DNA of 50,112 nt from Verrucomicrobiota bacterium (GTDB lineage Bacteria > Verrucomicrobiota > Verrucomicrobiia > Limisphaerales > SIBE01): the NCBI GenBank assembly GCA_016871515.1, contig VHDE01000037.1:1-50112 (forward strand), in the 5' to 3' direction. How positions within the stretch are numbered: the stretch's first letter is position 1; each line of letters begins with the position of its first letter. The notes below the pieces were generated by a model. The model was not told where the DNA came from, searched no databases, and saw nothing but the letters and a program-made list of their open reading frames with translations. Shown one piece after another: positions 8,334 through 16,204 of this stretch. The position numbers were made by a program, and so were the translations under genes.

Positions 8334-8669
8334 CTACTTCAATACGACTTGCAGGTTCTTTGAGTCGATGGCGAACGATTTTCCCGGTGGGGGCTGCGGC
8401 ATGTTCTTTATGTATCCAGCCGCAGCCACTTCATTCAGGGAGGCTGGCACTTGTCGTTTCTCGACGCTGAACCTGCGCAACGCTTGCGTCAATTCCGCTA
8501 GAACATTCGCCCAGTCTGGCTCCGCAGCGGTTCCCGTTGCAGCGGCCTTTGACTCTGACGAAACAGCCGCTGTTGGCGGAGCGCTGTCGCCGCATCCCAG
8601 ACACAATGAAACGACGCAACACAAGAAGAGCAGGCGTGACCTTGGGGTAGTTTGCTGCACGACATTCAA
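8334..8669 (-). CDS. Small lipoprotein upstream of the pseudopilin gene
   Basis: A protein of up to 111 residues. Its N-terminal segment SRLLFLCCVVSLCLGCGDS is a lipoprotein signal with lipobox LCLGC. The mature part is Ala/Ser-rich at first, then helical (VLAELTQALRRFSVEKRQVPASLNEVAAAGYI), ending in a short basic strand. The spacing LTQALRRF...KRQVPASLNEVAAAGYI resembles the C-terminal globular part of some secretion-associated proteins, but I recognise no named family. The frame opens with TTG, and a GTG three codons in is also possible, so the start is uncertain. It is adjacent to the pseudopilin gene, which suggests an envelope partner. Confidence 0.65.
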   Translation of the reverse strand: MNVVQQTTPRSRLLFLCCVVSLCLGCGDSAPPTAAVSSESKAAATGTAAEPDWANVLAELTQALRRFSVEKRQVPASLNEVAAAGYIKNMPQPPPGKSFAIDSKNLQVVLK

Positions 8670-9038
8670 AATTCAAGCTGCGTCTTGCCGAGCCATGAGT
8701 CGAAGGGAGAGCGAGGCCGAACGAGCGTCAACGCGTCATCGGAGCCCTCATTGCCTTCAGACAATCTGACGCTGAGCCGGCATCTCGGCACGGAAAATGG
8801 TGGCAAACTCATTAGTCAAACAAACTTTGAACGGGCTGTGCAGGTGCACTGTCTATCGAGAAAGCCTGAAAAAACAACTCTCCGTCATAGGGCGGAGATA
8901 CGAACCCAAATGACCGCGTCTCTTGGCAAATGCAAAAGAGTGGCGCCATGTTTCTGAATATCGTCTGGGAAATGCCGCGTTTGGGACGCTATCGCGGCGC
9001 AGGCTCGTGGAAACGCGCTGTTGAGGCTTGTTAACGGT
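8670..9038. other. Gene-free stretch upstream of the prenyl synthase
   Basis: About 370 bases between divergent genes. I find no supportable reading frame, strong dyad or RNA gene. The only readable signal is the promoter-like pair at its right end. Confidence 0.4.
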
Positions 9039-9067
9039 TTGACTTGGTTTTCGTGGAAACGTACATT
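9039..9067 (+). promoter_or_regulatory. Sigma-70-like promoter before the prenyl synthase gene
   Basis: TTGACT (9039-9044) and TACATT (9062-9067) are separated by exactly 17 bases. This is a good match to the -35/-10 consensus. The -10 ends only 8 bases before the ATG at 9076, so transcripts from it would have almost no leader, or translation starts further downstream. Confidence 0.5.
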
Positions 9068-9075
9068 TCCAGGCC

Positions 9076-10128
9076 ATGCTCGATGCCGACCCTAGAGCGG
9101 GGGTTGCTCCCGCTGCGCTTGCTTCCCTTAGCGGGCTTAATCCCGCTTGGAAAGAAGTCATCGAACCGGTCAAGCCATTTATCGAACAGGTGGCAAGCAG
9201 ATTGGAGGAACAGGTCGAAACGTTCGATCCCGAGATCGCCCCGTACGCACGTTATGCGCTTACCAACCAGGGAAAACAGCTTCGACCCGTCCTCGTGGCG
9301 CTGAGCGCTGGCGCGACCGGAAAGATTAATGACTCTTTAGTAACAGCCGCCGTAATCATTGAAATGGTCCATCTGGCGACACTGGTGCATGACGATGTCA
9401 TGGATGAAGCAGAGATGCGGCGTCAGCGGCCGACGCTGGCGGCAAATTGGGGAAATCATATCTCGGTGCTGGTGGGGGATTGTTTGTTTGCGAACGCGTT
9501 GCGGCTGGCGGCAAGTTTTCCAACGCCGGAAGTTTGCCGGGCTGTTGCTTCGGCGACAAACACGGTCTGTTCCGGCGAAATCCTGCAGACGCATCAGCGC
9601 CGGAATTTTGAGTTCACGCGTGCAGAGTATTTTAAGGTCCTCGAAATGAAAACAGCCGAGCTCTTCGCTTTGTCTTGCGATCTCGGAGCCGGGTTGGGCG
9701 GCGCGAGTCCGGGTGGACGCGCGGCGCTCCGGAAGTACGGATTGGCCTTGGGGACCGCTTACCAGATTTACGATGATTGCCTCGATCTGTTCGGCAGTGA
9801 ACGCACGGTCGGCAAATCCCTCGGCACCGATCTGGCGAATGGCAAATTAACCATGCCAATCTTAATCTTGCTGGAGCAGGGGAGTGGTAGCGACCAGGCT
9901 CAATTGCGTGAGTACATCCAACAGTGGAAACCAAGATTTTTGCCCCGGTTCCTAGAGCTTTTGGACAAGTATGATGCCCCAAATGCTTCGCGAGGAATTG
10001 TGCATCACTATCTAGAAATCGCGCGGCAATCTTTGAAATCCTTGCCGGAAAGTGTCAGCCGGACAGCATTAATCAGGTTAACCGAGTTTTTGGCGCAACA
10101 AACGGACACGTTAGGAGTTCCTTCATAA
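9076..10128 (+). CDS. Long-chain polyprenyl diphosphate synthase (octaprenyl/solanesyl type)
   Basis: A 350-residue trans-prenyltransferase that condenses isopentenyl diphosphate with an allylic diphosphate to make the side chain of menaquinone or ubiquinone. The first Asp-rich motif is DDVMD (residues 106-110) in LATLVHDDVMDEAEMRR. The second is DDCLD (233-237) in AYQIYDDCLDLFG, with the KLTMPILILL block after it. GKQLRP (about 66-71) is also present. The residues before the first motif fit a long-chain enzyme, but chain length cannot be fixed by eye. The first 25 residues are encoded by two small hairpins (AGCGGG...CCCGCT at 9097-9148) and do not resemble the family, so the true start may lie downstream. 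The sigma factor gene follows after 1 base. Confidence 0.9.
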   Translation: MLDADPRAGVAPAALASLSGLNPAWKEVIEPVKPFIEQVASRLEEQVETFDPEIAPYARYALTNQGKQLRPVLVALSAGATGKINDSLVTAAVIIEMVHLATLVHDDVMDEAEMRRQRPTLAANWGNHISVLVGDCLFANALRLAASFPTPEVCRAVASATNTVCSGEILQTHQRRNFEFTRAEYFKVLEMKTAELFALSCDLGAGLGGASPGGRAALRKYGLALGTAYQIYDDCLDLFGSERTVGKSLGTDLANGKLTMPILILLEQGSGSDQAQLREYIQQWKPRFLPRFLELLDKYDAPNASRGIVHHYLEIARQSLKSLPESVSRTALIRLTEFLAQQTDTLGVPS

Positions 10129-10129
10129 G

Positions 10130-10777
10130 ATGGAACCAGGGATCATGATCGATGCGATTGCCTTCAAGGCGCCGAGCGCCCCTCCACCAATCAGCATCGG
10201 GCAACTCGACGAGCGTAAGTTAGTCAAGCGCGCACAGGGTGGCGATTTGACCGCGTATGACGAGTTGGTGCGACGTTATCAGGAACGCATCTACGCGACG
10301 ATCTACCACATGACCGCCAATCATGAGGATGCGAACGACTTGGCCCAAGACGCCTTCATTAAGGCATACCGGGCCTTGAAATCATTCAAGGGCGATTCCA
10401 GTTTTTTCACGTGGGTTTATCGGATTGCGGTCAACAAAACGATCAACTTCCTGAAACAGCGGAAGAAGCGGGCGCAAATGAGCCTCAATGACTTGGACTT
10501 CAATGCCGAGCATGATCCCGACCTGATTGCGCTAATTTCGGAGAAAAATCCCCGGCGTGATCTGAACCTCACTGAACTACAGGAAAAATTGAACGAGGCC
10601 ATGCTCAAGCTGTCGGATATACATCGGTTGGTAGTGACGCTGCACGATGTCCAAGGACTATCGCATGATGAGATAAGCAAAATCATGGATTGCAATACTG
10701 GCACGGTGCGGTCTCGGCTTTTCTATGCTCGACAACAACTGCAAGCTCATTTATCTGATTACTTGAAAGCATCATGA
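10130..10777 (+). CDS. ECF-like RNA polymerase sigma factor
   Basis: A 215-residue sigma-70 family protein. Region 2 spans about residues 35-110 (YDELVRRYQERIYATIYHMT, DLAQDAFIKAYRALKSF, FFTWVYRIAVNKTINFLKQ). Region 4 is near the C-terminus (LSDIHRLVVTLHDVQGLSHDEISKIM, GTVRSRLFYARQQL). There is no region 1.1 or region 3, as expected for an ECF-type factor. AGGAG lies 12 bases before the ATG at 10130; an ATG at residue 6 is the alternative. Its TGA overlaps the ATG of the next gene (ATGA), so the membrane protein encoded there is probably translationally coupled and may be its regulator. Confidence 0.9.
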   Translation: MEPGIMIDAIAFKAPSAPPPISIGQLDERKLVKRAQGGDLTAYDELVRRYQERIYATIYHMTANHEDANDLAQDAFIKAYRALKSFKGDSSFFTWVYRIAVNKTINFLKQRKKRAQMSLNDLDFNAEHDPDLIALISEKNPRRDLNLTELQEKLNEAMLKLSDIHRLVVTLHDVQGLSHDEISKIMDCNTGTVRSRLFYARQQLQAHLSDYLKAS

Positions 10778-11262
10778 GTTCTTCTCCGGAAAACTTTGAC
10801 AATTTAAGAAGGCTGCTGGCCTGCAAACGATACGAGCAGCCGCCGCCGGGCTACTTCAATTCTTTCTCGGAAAAGGTAATCGACCGGCTCGAAGCCGAAG
10901 AGTTCAACGAGTATTCCTCCTGGTGGCAATGGCTCGTGGATAAATTCGATGCTAAGCCGATTGTGGCTTGCCTTTACGGGATGGCCGTTTCGGGCCTGTT
11001 GTTGGCTGGCTTTCGGTTATCTCAGATTTTTGAGACCGAAACTGCTTCAGCCGCGATTCCGAGCGGGCCATGGCTGGCTGCGACGCCAGGCTCCGGCGCA
11101 ATTCTGCAGGGTCAGTTTGGCCAAAACAGTTTTGTAGACGTTCCCGCTTGGACTGTTTCGAGTTCGCTCAATTCGGCTTTCCGTCCTGAAACTTCTAACC
11201 TCCTATTCGAAAGCAGCGGCCTGCGTGGGCAAACGCTGAAATTCGGGACGAGCGGATTCTAA
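10774..11262 (+). CDS. Single-pass membrane protein coupled to the sigma factor, possible anti-sigma
   Basis: A 162-residue protein. The N-terminal about 65 residues are hydrophilic (NLRRLLACKRYEQPPPGYFNSFSEKVIDRLEAEE). One transmembrane helix follows (PIVACLYGMAVSGLLLAGFRL), and then a Ser/Ala/Gly-rich extracytoplasmic tail. The four-base overlap with the sigma gene, the cytoplasmic N-domain and the single helix together match the design of anti-sigma factors. No zinc-binding HxxxCxxC motif (ZAS) is present, and I recognise no named family, so the role rests on context. Confidence 0.6.
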   Translation: MSSSPENFDNLRRLLACKRYEQPPPGYFNSFSEKVIDRLEAEEFNEYSSWWQWLVDKFDAKPIVACLYGMAVSGLLLAGFRLSQIFETETASAAIPSGPWLAATPGSGAILQGQFGQNSFVDVPAWTVSSSLNSAFRPETSNLLFESSGLRGQTLKFGTSGF

Positions 11263-11295
11263 GCAGGACAAGGCTCCCCCCTGGTATCTGGCAGA

Positions 11296-11572
11296 GTAGC
11301 GCAGACTGCCTAGTCTGCCGTATCGCGCGGAATTATTGCAAACCGCGATGATTTTCCGGAGCGCGCACATTCTTGTCCGCAGCAACTGGAAATGAAAAGC
11401 GCGCGTTGGAACTTTCGAAAACCGCCAGGCATTCGGACGTTGCTGCGGACAGGAATGTCCGCGCTCCGTTTTGGTTGCGGCTGCGTCCTCCTGCGATAAC
11501 AGGTGTTGGGACATGCGCGAAACTCCGCCAATTGGCCATCGGCGAAACAGCAGACTGGGCAGTCTGCGCTAC
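11296..11572. repeat. Nested pair of palindromic elements
   Basis: Outer arms 11296-11318 (GTAGCGCAGACTGCCTAGTC...) and 11550-11572 pair over 23 bases with one mismatch. Each outer arm is itself a hairpin (GCAGACT/AGTCTGC). Inside them lies a second element with 29-base arms 11358-11386 (GGAGCGCGCACATTCTTG...) and 11439-11467, two mismatches. The inner arms belong to the same family as the palindrome at 5052-5124. This fills the gap between the converging anti-sigma-like and CvpA genes; no gene is seen in it. Confidence 0.9.
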
Positions 11573-11607
11573 AAAGCTAGCTTCGTGGGCTCGCCCCAAC
11601 GCGTCGG

Positions 11608-13017
11608 TTAATCGGATTCTACAAGAACCAACGCACTAAAGGGCGCAAACATCGAGGAGGAGGAAAGGGTCATTCTCTCGTCGTCGGCGAGCGTTTCTAT
11701 GCTGTGTTCCTTGCCCTTCTCATCCTGAAGTTTGACTTCGTATTTGTCTCCCTGTCTTTCCCAAGCTCCATCGCCCCCTGAGACACCCAGCTTCGGCAAC
11801 GCCACCGCGGGCGTTGGTGTGGCGGGTTGCTGGGCGGATCCTGGGCCAGGCTGACCCGGTCGCATGCCATACCGTGCTGCCATCTCTGGAGACATGGCCG
11901 GAGCACCTGGATTCGGCGACTGAGTCCGCGGCGCAGCAGCCGCTTGCGCGGCTTGAAGGATTTGTTTGGCTTGTTCGCTGAGTTCGACTTTGAGTGAAGC
12001 CTTTCTGTCTGTGGTCGCCGTGAAGGTGACCGAGCCCATATAGTCGTTAAGCATCTTTTTCAGGCGAGCCATTTCAGAAGCGGACATATTCGGTCGCTTC
12101 TTGCGCTCTTGCGCCATGGTCGCGTAGCGGTCCAATCTCCAGCGGCCGAGAATTTTTTCATCATCAAATTTCGCGGACTTGCCAGTCAGCAGGTATTCGT
12201 GCAAATCCTTGGCGTCCTGCTGGAGCAGTTCTTGCACAATCTCTGGATTGTAGATCACGGCTTGAGTCTTGAGGTGCCTGATAATCTGCGTCACATCCCC
12301 TCTTGTTTGAAGCAAGTTGTTGAATTCCGAGTCAGTGGCGATTTCCTGAAACTCGGTCCGGGTCCCGGTGGATAAGAACGGAGGATATCCCGACAGCCGG
12401 CTGAGCACGCTTGGATTATTGTAAATCAGGCCGAGAATGTCCGCGGCGCGATAATATGCCGGAGAGACGGGATCAAATGGCGCAACCGCTTTGTCCAAGC
12501 CCGTGTTCGCCATATCGACACGCGCCTGTGAGATCAGTCGCAACGCTGAGGAAGTCGTATCCTCGTTGACAACCTGCACGGTCAGGTATCCAGCGACATA
12601 AATCGCCAGACTAATTAGGACGACCCAAACGCCGCCCATGAGCAAGCCGGCGCAAAGCCCCAACCCTTTATTGAGGCGTTCCCAGCGAATCCGCGTGATG
12701 TCATCGGTTCTATATTTGTAGTAGAGCGTTATCTTGCGCTGCACGAAAAAGGCAACGCCAACAAACACAAACAAGACAACGAAGAACACGATAATCGGCG
12801 GCCAAACCACACTCCAAACCGGATGTTTGACGCCCATCATGTTCATGACAGGCTTGAGCGTTGGCGCCAGAGGCAAAGCCAGCATCGCTCCGAGCAACAT
12901 CCCGGCCAAAGAAACAATGAGTCGAACGGCGCCCTGAAAATAACCCAAAGCCGCGACGATGAGGAAAAGAAAGCCAGCTAAAATCCAGATAAGCATAATC
13001 ACACCATAATTCGTCAC
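11608..13017 (-). CDS. CvpA-family membrane protein with a long C-terminal extension
   Basis: A 469-residue protein. The N-terminal about 165 residues carry four hydrophobic helices and the CvpA-like pattern (WILAGFLFLIVAALGYFQGAVRLIVSLAGMLLGAML, then WPPIIVFFVVLFVFVGVAFFVQRK and RLNKGLGLCAGLLMGGVWVVLISLAIYVAGY). CvpA proteins are normally about 160-230 residues. Here about 300 more follow, including a soluble helical part, an Ala/Pro/Gln linker (AAAAPRTQSPNPGAPAM) and a small C-terminal beta domain (GAWERQGDKYEVKLQDEKGK) that resembles a stress-response lipocalin-like module found in other verrucomicrobial proteins. The frame opens with GTG at 13017; ATG at 12996 is an alternative start that begins right at the first helix. 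Confidence 0.75.
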   Translation of the reverse strand: MTNYGVIMLIWILAGFLFLIVAALGYFQGAVRLIVSLAGMLLGAMLALPLAPTLKPVMNMMGVKHPVWSVVWPPIIVFFVVLFVFVGVAFFVQRKITLYYKYRTDDITRIRWERLNKGLGLCAGLLMGGVWVVLISLAIYVAGYLTVQVVNEDTTSSALRLISQARVDMANTGLDKAVAPFDPVSPAYYRAADILGLIYNNPSVLSRLSGYPPFLSTGTRTEFQEIATDSEFNNLLQTRGDVTQIIRHLKTQAVIYNPEIVQELLQQDAKDLHEYLLTGKSAKFDDEKILGRWRLDRYATMAQERKKRPNMSASEMARLKKMLNDYMGSVTFTATTDRKASLKVELSEQAKQILQAAQAAAAPRTQSPNPGAPAMSPEMAARYGMRPGQPGPGSAQQPATPTPAVALPKLGVSGGDGAWERQGDKYEVKLQDEKGKEHSIETLADDERMTLSSSSMFAPFSALVLVESD

Positions 13018-13063
13018 GATGGAAACGCACGCACAAAATTTGGGTGCGATTAATTAAAAACTC

Positions 13064-13107
13064 TCGGCCAGGGGGCCGCAGCGTAAACGCTGCGGCCCCC
13101 TGGCCGA
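13064..13107. repeat. Perfect 20-bp palindrome with TAAA loop
   Basis: Arms 13064-13083 and 13088-13107 are perfect (TCGGCCAGGGGGCCGCAGCG and its complement) around TAAA. It lies between divergent genes, so it cannot terminate either. It must be an interspersed palindrome or a regulatory structure. The core GCAGCG-(TAAA)-CGCTGC recurs as a short hairpin at 25604-25619. Confidence 0.9.
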
Positions 13108-13179
13108 CAGCTTAAACGCGCGCGCAAAATTTGCCCTTTTGCCTTCCGCTCCGTTCATTGGCCTGCTACAAACCGCGGC

Positions 13180-13995
13180 ATGTCTTCTGACCTGGCCATT
13201 GGTTTTCTGGGCGCCGGCAAGATGGCTTCGGCCCTCGCCAAAGGATTCGTTCAAGCTGGTTTGATAACGGCCAATCGGGTTCTAGCGAGTGATCCGGTTG
13301 AAGCAGCCAGAGCCAGCTTCGCTCAAGCTGTCGGCGCGAAAACAACGGTTCATAATCTGGAAGTCCTGAAGTTCGCCAAGGTTGTTCTGCTAGCTGTGAA
13401 ACCCGATCAAGTCAAAGAGCTGCTGGCGGAGATTAACGGAGTGTTTGCCAGCGAGCACGTGCTGATTTCTATCGCGGCCGGTGTCCCGCTGGCTAAGTTG
13501 GAAGGCGGCTTGATTGCGGGGGCGCGCGTTATTCGTGTGATGCCTAACACACCTGCCTTGATCGGAGCCTCAGCAACAGGATATGCGCTGGGCAAATGCG
13601 CCACGCCAGAAGATGGCCGCCTCGCACAAACGTTGTTTTCGGCCGTCGGCGTCGCTTTTCAAGTGAAGGAGACTTTATTGGACGCTGTCACAGGCTTAAG
13701 CGGCAGTGGACCGGCTTACGTTTATTTGATAACCGAGGCATTGAGTGATGGAGGTGTCGCAGCGGGTTTGCCCAGAGATATCGCAACCAAGCTGGCCGCT
13801 CAAACGGTGCTTGGCGCCGCGCGAATGGTTTTGGAAACTGGACTTCATCCAGGCATCCTCAAAGACATGGTGACCAGCCCCGGCGGAACCACCATTGAAG
13901 GGATTCACGAGATGGAGAAAGGCAACGTGCGCGCGGCATTGATCAATGCTGTGCGCGCAGCATCGGAGAAATCGAAGAAGCTCGGACAGGCCTGA
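13180..13995 (+). CDS. proC: Pyrroline-5-carboxylate reductase
   Basis: A 271-residue enzyme catalysing the last step of proline synthesis, the NAD(P)H-dependent reduction of 1-pyrroline-5-carboxylate. The N-terminal Rossmann motif is GFLGAGKMASALAKGF. VKPDQV, RVMPNTPALIGASATGYA and the C-terminal signature LSGSGPAYVYLITEALSDGGVAAGLPRD, followed by LKDMVTSPGGTTIEGI, are all intact. Length matches the family (about 270). It starts at ATG 13180, 72 bases after a perfect palindrome. It appears monocistronic. Confidence 0.96.
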   Translation: MSSDLAIGFLGAGKMASALAKGFVQAGLITANRVLASDPVEAARASFAQAVGAKTTVHNLEVLKFAKVVLLAVKPDQVKELLAEINGVFASEHVLISIAAGVPLAKLEGGLIAGARVIRVMPNTPALIGASATGYALGKCATPEDGRLAQTLFSAVGVAFQVKETLLDAVTGLSGSGPAYVYLITEALSDGGVAAGLPRDIATKLAAQTVLGAARMVLETGLHPGILKDMVTSPGGTTIEGIHEMEKGNVRAALINAVRAASEKSKKLGQA

Positions 13996-14144
13996 AACAT
14001 GAACCGAGGCCACTTGGGTATTCGGTAGCCAGCGATGCCACGTCAATTTTACAATCGCTGGTTCACATTGTACTACTGAGCCATCGAAACGTTCGGCAGA
14101 TTCAACACAACGATAAGTTTAGATATTTTCAACAAATCAGGTCC

Positions 14145-15440
14145 ATGCCATTTCCGTCTCCAACAGAAAAGCAAGGGCGCATTCTTTGGATGTCGCTTAC
14201 GGCTCTGGCGATTGGCATTTTGCTCGGTCTTGTGGGTCTGTTGCTGTGGGGCTTCGGCTGGGTGCTCAACCAGCTTTCGGCGGTGCTCTTGCCGCTAGCT
14301 ATTGCGGGAATCATCGCTTATCTACTCGATCCGGTCGTCGATTTCTTTGAGGCCAAGGGAATCGGGCGCATTAGATCTATCCTCTTGGTTTTCTTTCTCG
14401 CGATCATGTTGGTTCTCATCGTCGCGGCTAACATCGTCCCTCGTATTGTGAGTGAGTCTGGCGCATTGGTGCGACAACTGCCAGCTTACACGAAAAAGCT
14501 CGAAGACAAATTTGTGACATGGATGAAAAAGGAACCATTCGGGCTTCAATTGCCCGGATGGTGGAAGACGGATCCGCCGCAAACGAACGAGACCAATCAA
14601 GTATCGCTGAAGAACCCAGTTTCAGCGAACCTCGGAACCACGAATACGGCGAAGGCAACTGAGGAAGACAGCGCGTCCGAGAGCTTCATAGCGAGTGAAA
14701 CGTTTCGAAAGGTTGTTTCTTGGTTGCCGAGGATCTTGCCCAAGATTGGGATTTGGATTCGAGATCAGGCTTATCGAGTGGCTTCCATAGTGGGATTGCT
14801 AGTCGGGCTCGCTTTGGTGCCTGTTTATACCTTCTATTTTTTATTGGAGAAAAAAGGGATTCAACGGAGCTGGACGGATTATCTTCCGATTCACGAATCC
14901 CGGATCAAACACGAGGTCATCTTTGTCATTCGAGCGATCAATGATTATTTGATTCTTTTTTTCCGCGGGCAAGTTTTGGTGGCGCTCTGCGACGGCGTTC
15001 TGTACACAGCTGGGTTTCTGGCTTTGGGGCTGAATTACGCATTTCTCCTGGGCGCGGTGGCTGGCGCGCTGAGTATCGTGCCGTTTCTCGGTTTCGTGAT
15101 TAGTATTATTCCAGCGCTAACTCTGGCCGTGCTTCAGTTCGGCGACTGGCTTCATCCCGTGCTGGTGGTAGGTGTGTTCGCGCTCGTTCAACTGACTGAA
15201 GGGCTGCTGATTTCTCCGAAGATCATGGGAGACCGTGTCGGCTTGCATCCGCTCACGATTATCGTTGCCGTGATGGTCGGCACGACTCTGATGGGCGGAA
15301 TCATTGGAGGCATCCTCGCGATTCCGCTGACTGCGGCGTTACGCGTGTTGATGTTTCGCTACGTTTGGAAGCAGGGAGGCGGGCCGCAGAAAGACGCGGC
15401 GGCTCAAGCTAAAAGGAAAAATGCTGCGTCGCCGGCCTAG
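14145..15440 (+). CDS. AI-2E family (PerM-like) transporter
   Basis: A 431-residue polytopic membrane protein. It has hydrophobic N-terminal helices (ALAIGILLGLVGLLLWGFGW, LPLAIAGIIAYLLDPVVDF), a soluble middle and the family's C-terminal core (FRGQVLVALCDGVLYTAGFLALGL, GALSIVPFLGFVISIIPALTLAV, QLTEGLLISPKIMGDRVGLHP). Residues about 145-185 are a hydrophilic Asn/Thr/Ser-rich insert (NETNQVSLKNPVSANLGTT) that makes it longer than the usual about 350 residues. Family members export small molecules or act as Na+/H+ antiporters. The name does not prove autoinducer-2 transport. Confidence 0.88.
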   Translation: MPFPSPTEKQGRILWMSLTALAIGILLGLVGLLLWGFGWVLNQLSAVLLPLAIAGIIAYLLDPVVDFFEAKGIGRIRSILLVFFLAIMLVLIVAANIVPRIVSESGALVRQLPAYTKKLEDKFVTWMKKEPFGLQLPGWWKTDPPQTNETNQVSLKNPVSANLGTTNTAKATEEDSASESFIASETFRKVVSWLPRILPKIGIWIRDQAYRVASIVGLLVGLALVPVYTFYFLLEKKGIQRSWTDYLPIHESRIKHEVIFVIRAINDYLILFFRGQVLVALCDGVLYTAGFLALGLNYAFLLGAVAGALSIVPFLGFVISIIPALTLAVLQFGDWLHPVLVVGVFALVQLTEGLLISPKIMGDRVGLHPLTIIVAVMVGTTLMGGIIGGILAIPLTAALRVLMFRYVWKQGGGPQKDAAAQAKRKNAASPA

Positions 15441-15460
15441 GGCCCGCCCCCAATGCTGTT

Positions 15461-15510
15461 GCGCGAAGAAATTTGGTCGTAAACTTTGTCGGGAACTTCA
15501 TCGAATCGCG
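15461..15510 (+). repeat. GCGCGAAGAA...AACTTTGTC repeat, copy 1
   Basis: GCGCGAAGAAATTTGGTCGT followed by AAACTTTGTCGGGAACTTCA and TCGAA. It aligns with 17931-17981 (GCGCGAAGAAACCTTCGTCC, then TAAACTTTGTCCAGAACTTC). This copy is a half: the reverse-complementary arm present in copy 2 is missing. It sits between the converging permease and HAD genes. Confidence 0.75.
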
Positions 15511-15557
15511 AATTACAAAGGGAACGAAGGCTTCGAAAAGCGATTTATTTATTCAGA

Positions 15558-16157
15558 TCAGTAATTCGGCCAGCTCCGATTCTGATCTCGCGGATTGAGC
15601 AGCAATTCCCGCACATCCACAGCTTCCATTCCGGCCGCACGAATTGCCTGCATGCCCAAGTCAGTGTCTTCGTAAGCGCGGCAATATTGCGGGGGCGCCT
15701 CGATGCGACGGGCAGCTTCGAGAAAAATGTCCGGGGCCGGCTTCTGATTCTTCACATCCTCGCTTGTAACGATGGCTTGAAACAGGTCCCGAATACCCAG
15801 TTGTTGCAAAACTCGCTCAATGATCGGTTTGTTCCCGCCCGAGGCGACGGCAAGTGGAATCCTTCCGAAATGTTCGCGCGCGATGTTGACGACGGCTTGA
15901 ATTGGACGCGCCGCGCCAATCAACGGCAAATACTCGGCTTCCTTCTCTTTCGCCAGCGCCAGATGATCAATCGCGCGTTTTTGTTCCTCACCCAGCATCC
16001 GTAGAATATCCCGTGAAGGAACGCCGCCCAACGCATAGAACCGGTCTTCCGTAAACTGAAGTTTGTGCCGTTGAACAATCGTTTGCCAAGCCTTCCAGTG
16101 CAACGGCATCGTGTCAGCCAGGGTACCGTCGCAATCGAAAATGATGCCTTTAATCAT
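15558..16157 (-). CDS. HAD-IA hydrolase, beta-phosphoglucomutase/fructose-1-phosphatase-like
   Basis: A 199-residue HAD enzyme. Motif I is IIFDCDGTLADT with the nucleophile and acid Asp; the cap domain follows (HWKAWQTIVQRHKLQF, GGVPSRDILRMLG). Motif II is LAVASGG, motif III is the Lys in KNQKPAPDIFLEAA, and motif IV is YEDTDLGMQAIRAAGM. This order matches the YqaB/PGM subgroup acting on sugar phosphates. The acidic pair of motif IV is ED in place of the commoner EDS. It is read toward prfA's 3' side in the same orientation, 47 bases downstream of prfA, so read-through from the rpmE-prfA unit is possible. Confidence 0.9.
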   Translation of the reverse strand: MIKGIIFDCDGTLADTMPLHWKAWQTIVQRHKLQFTEDRFYALGGVPSRDILRMLGEEQKRAIDHLALAKEKEAEYLPLIGAARPIQAVVNIAREHFGRIPLAVASGGNKPIIERVLQQLGIRDLFQAIVTSEDVKNQKPAPDIFLEAARRIEAPPQYCRAYEDTDLGMQAIRAAGMEAVDVRELLLNPRDQNRSWPNY

Positions 16158-16204
16158 GTGTGATGCGTGATGCGAACACTTTGGTTCGACGGCGTCGGTG
16201 AAAC

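Noticed and set aside
13064..13107. Intrinsic terminator
   Set aside because: It is between divergent genes and has no T-tract.
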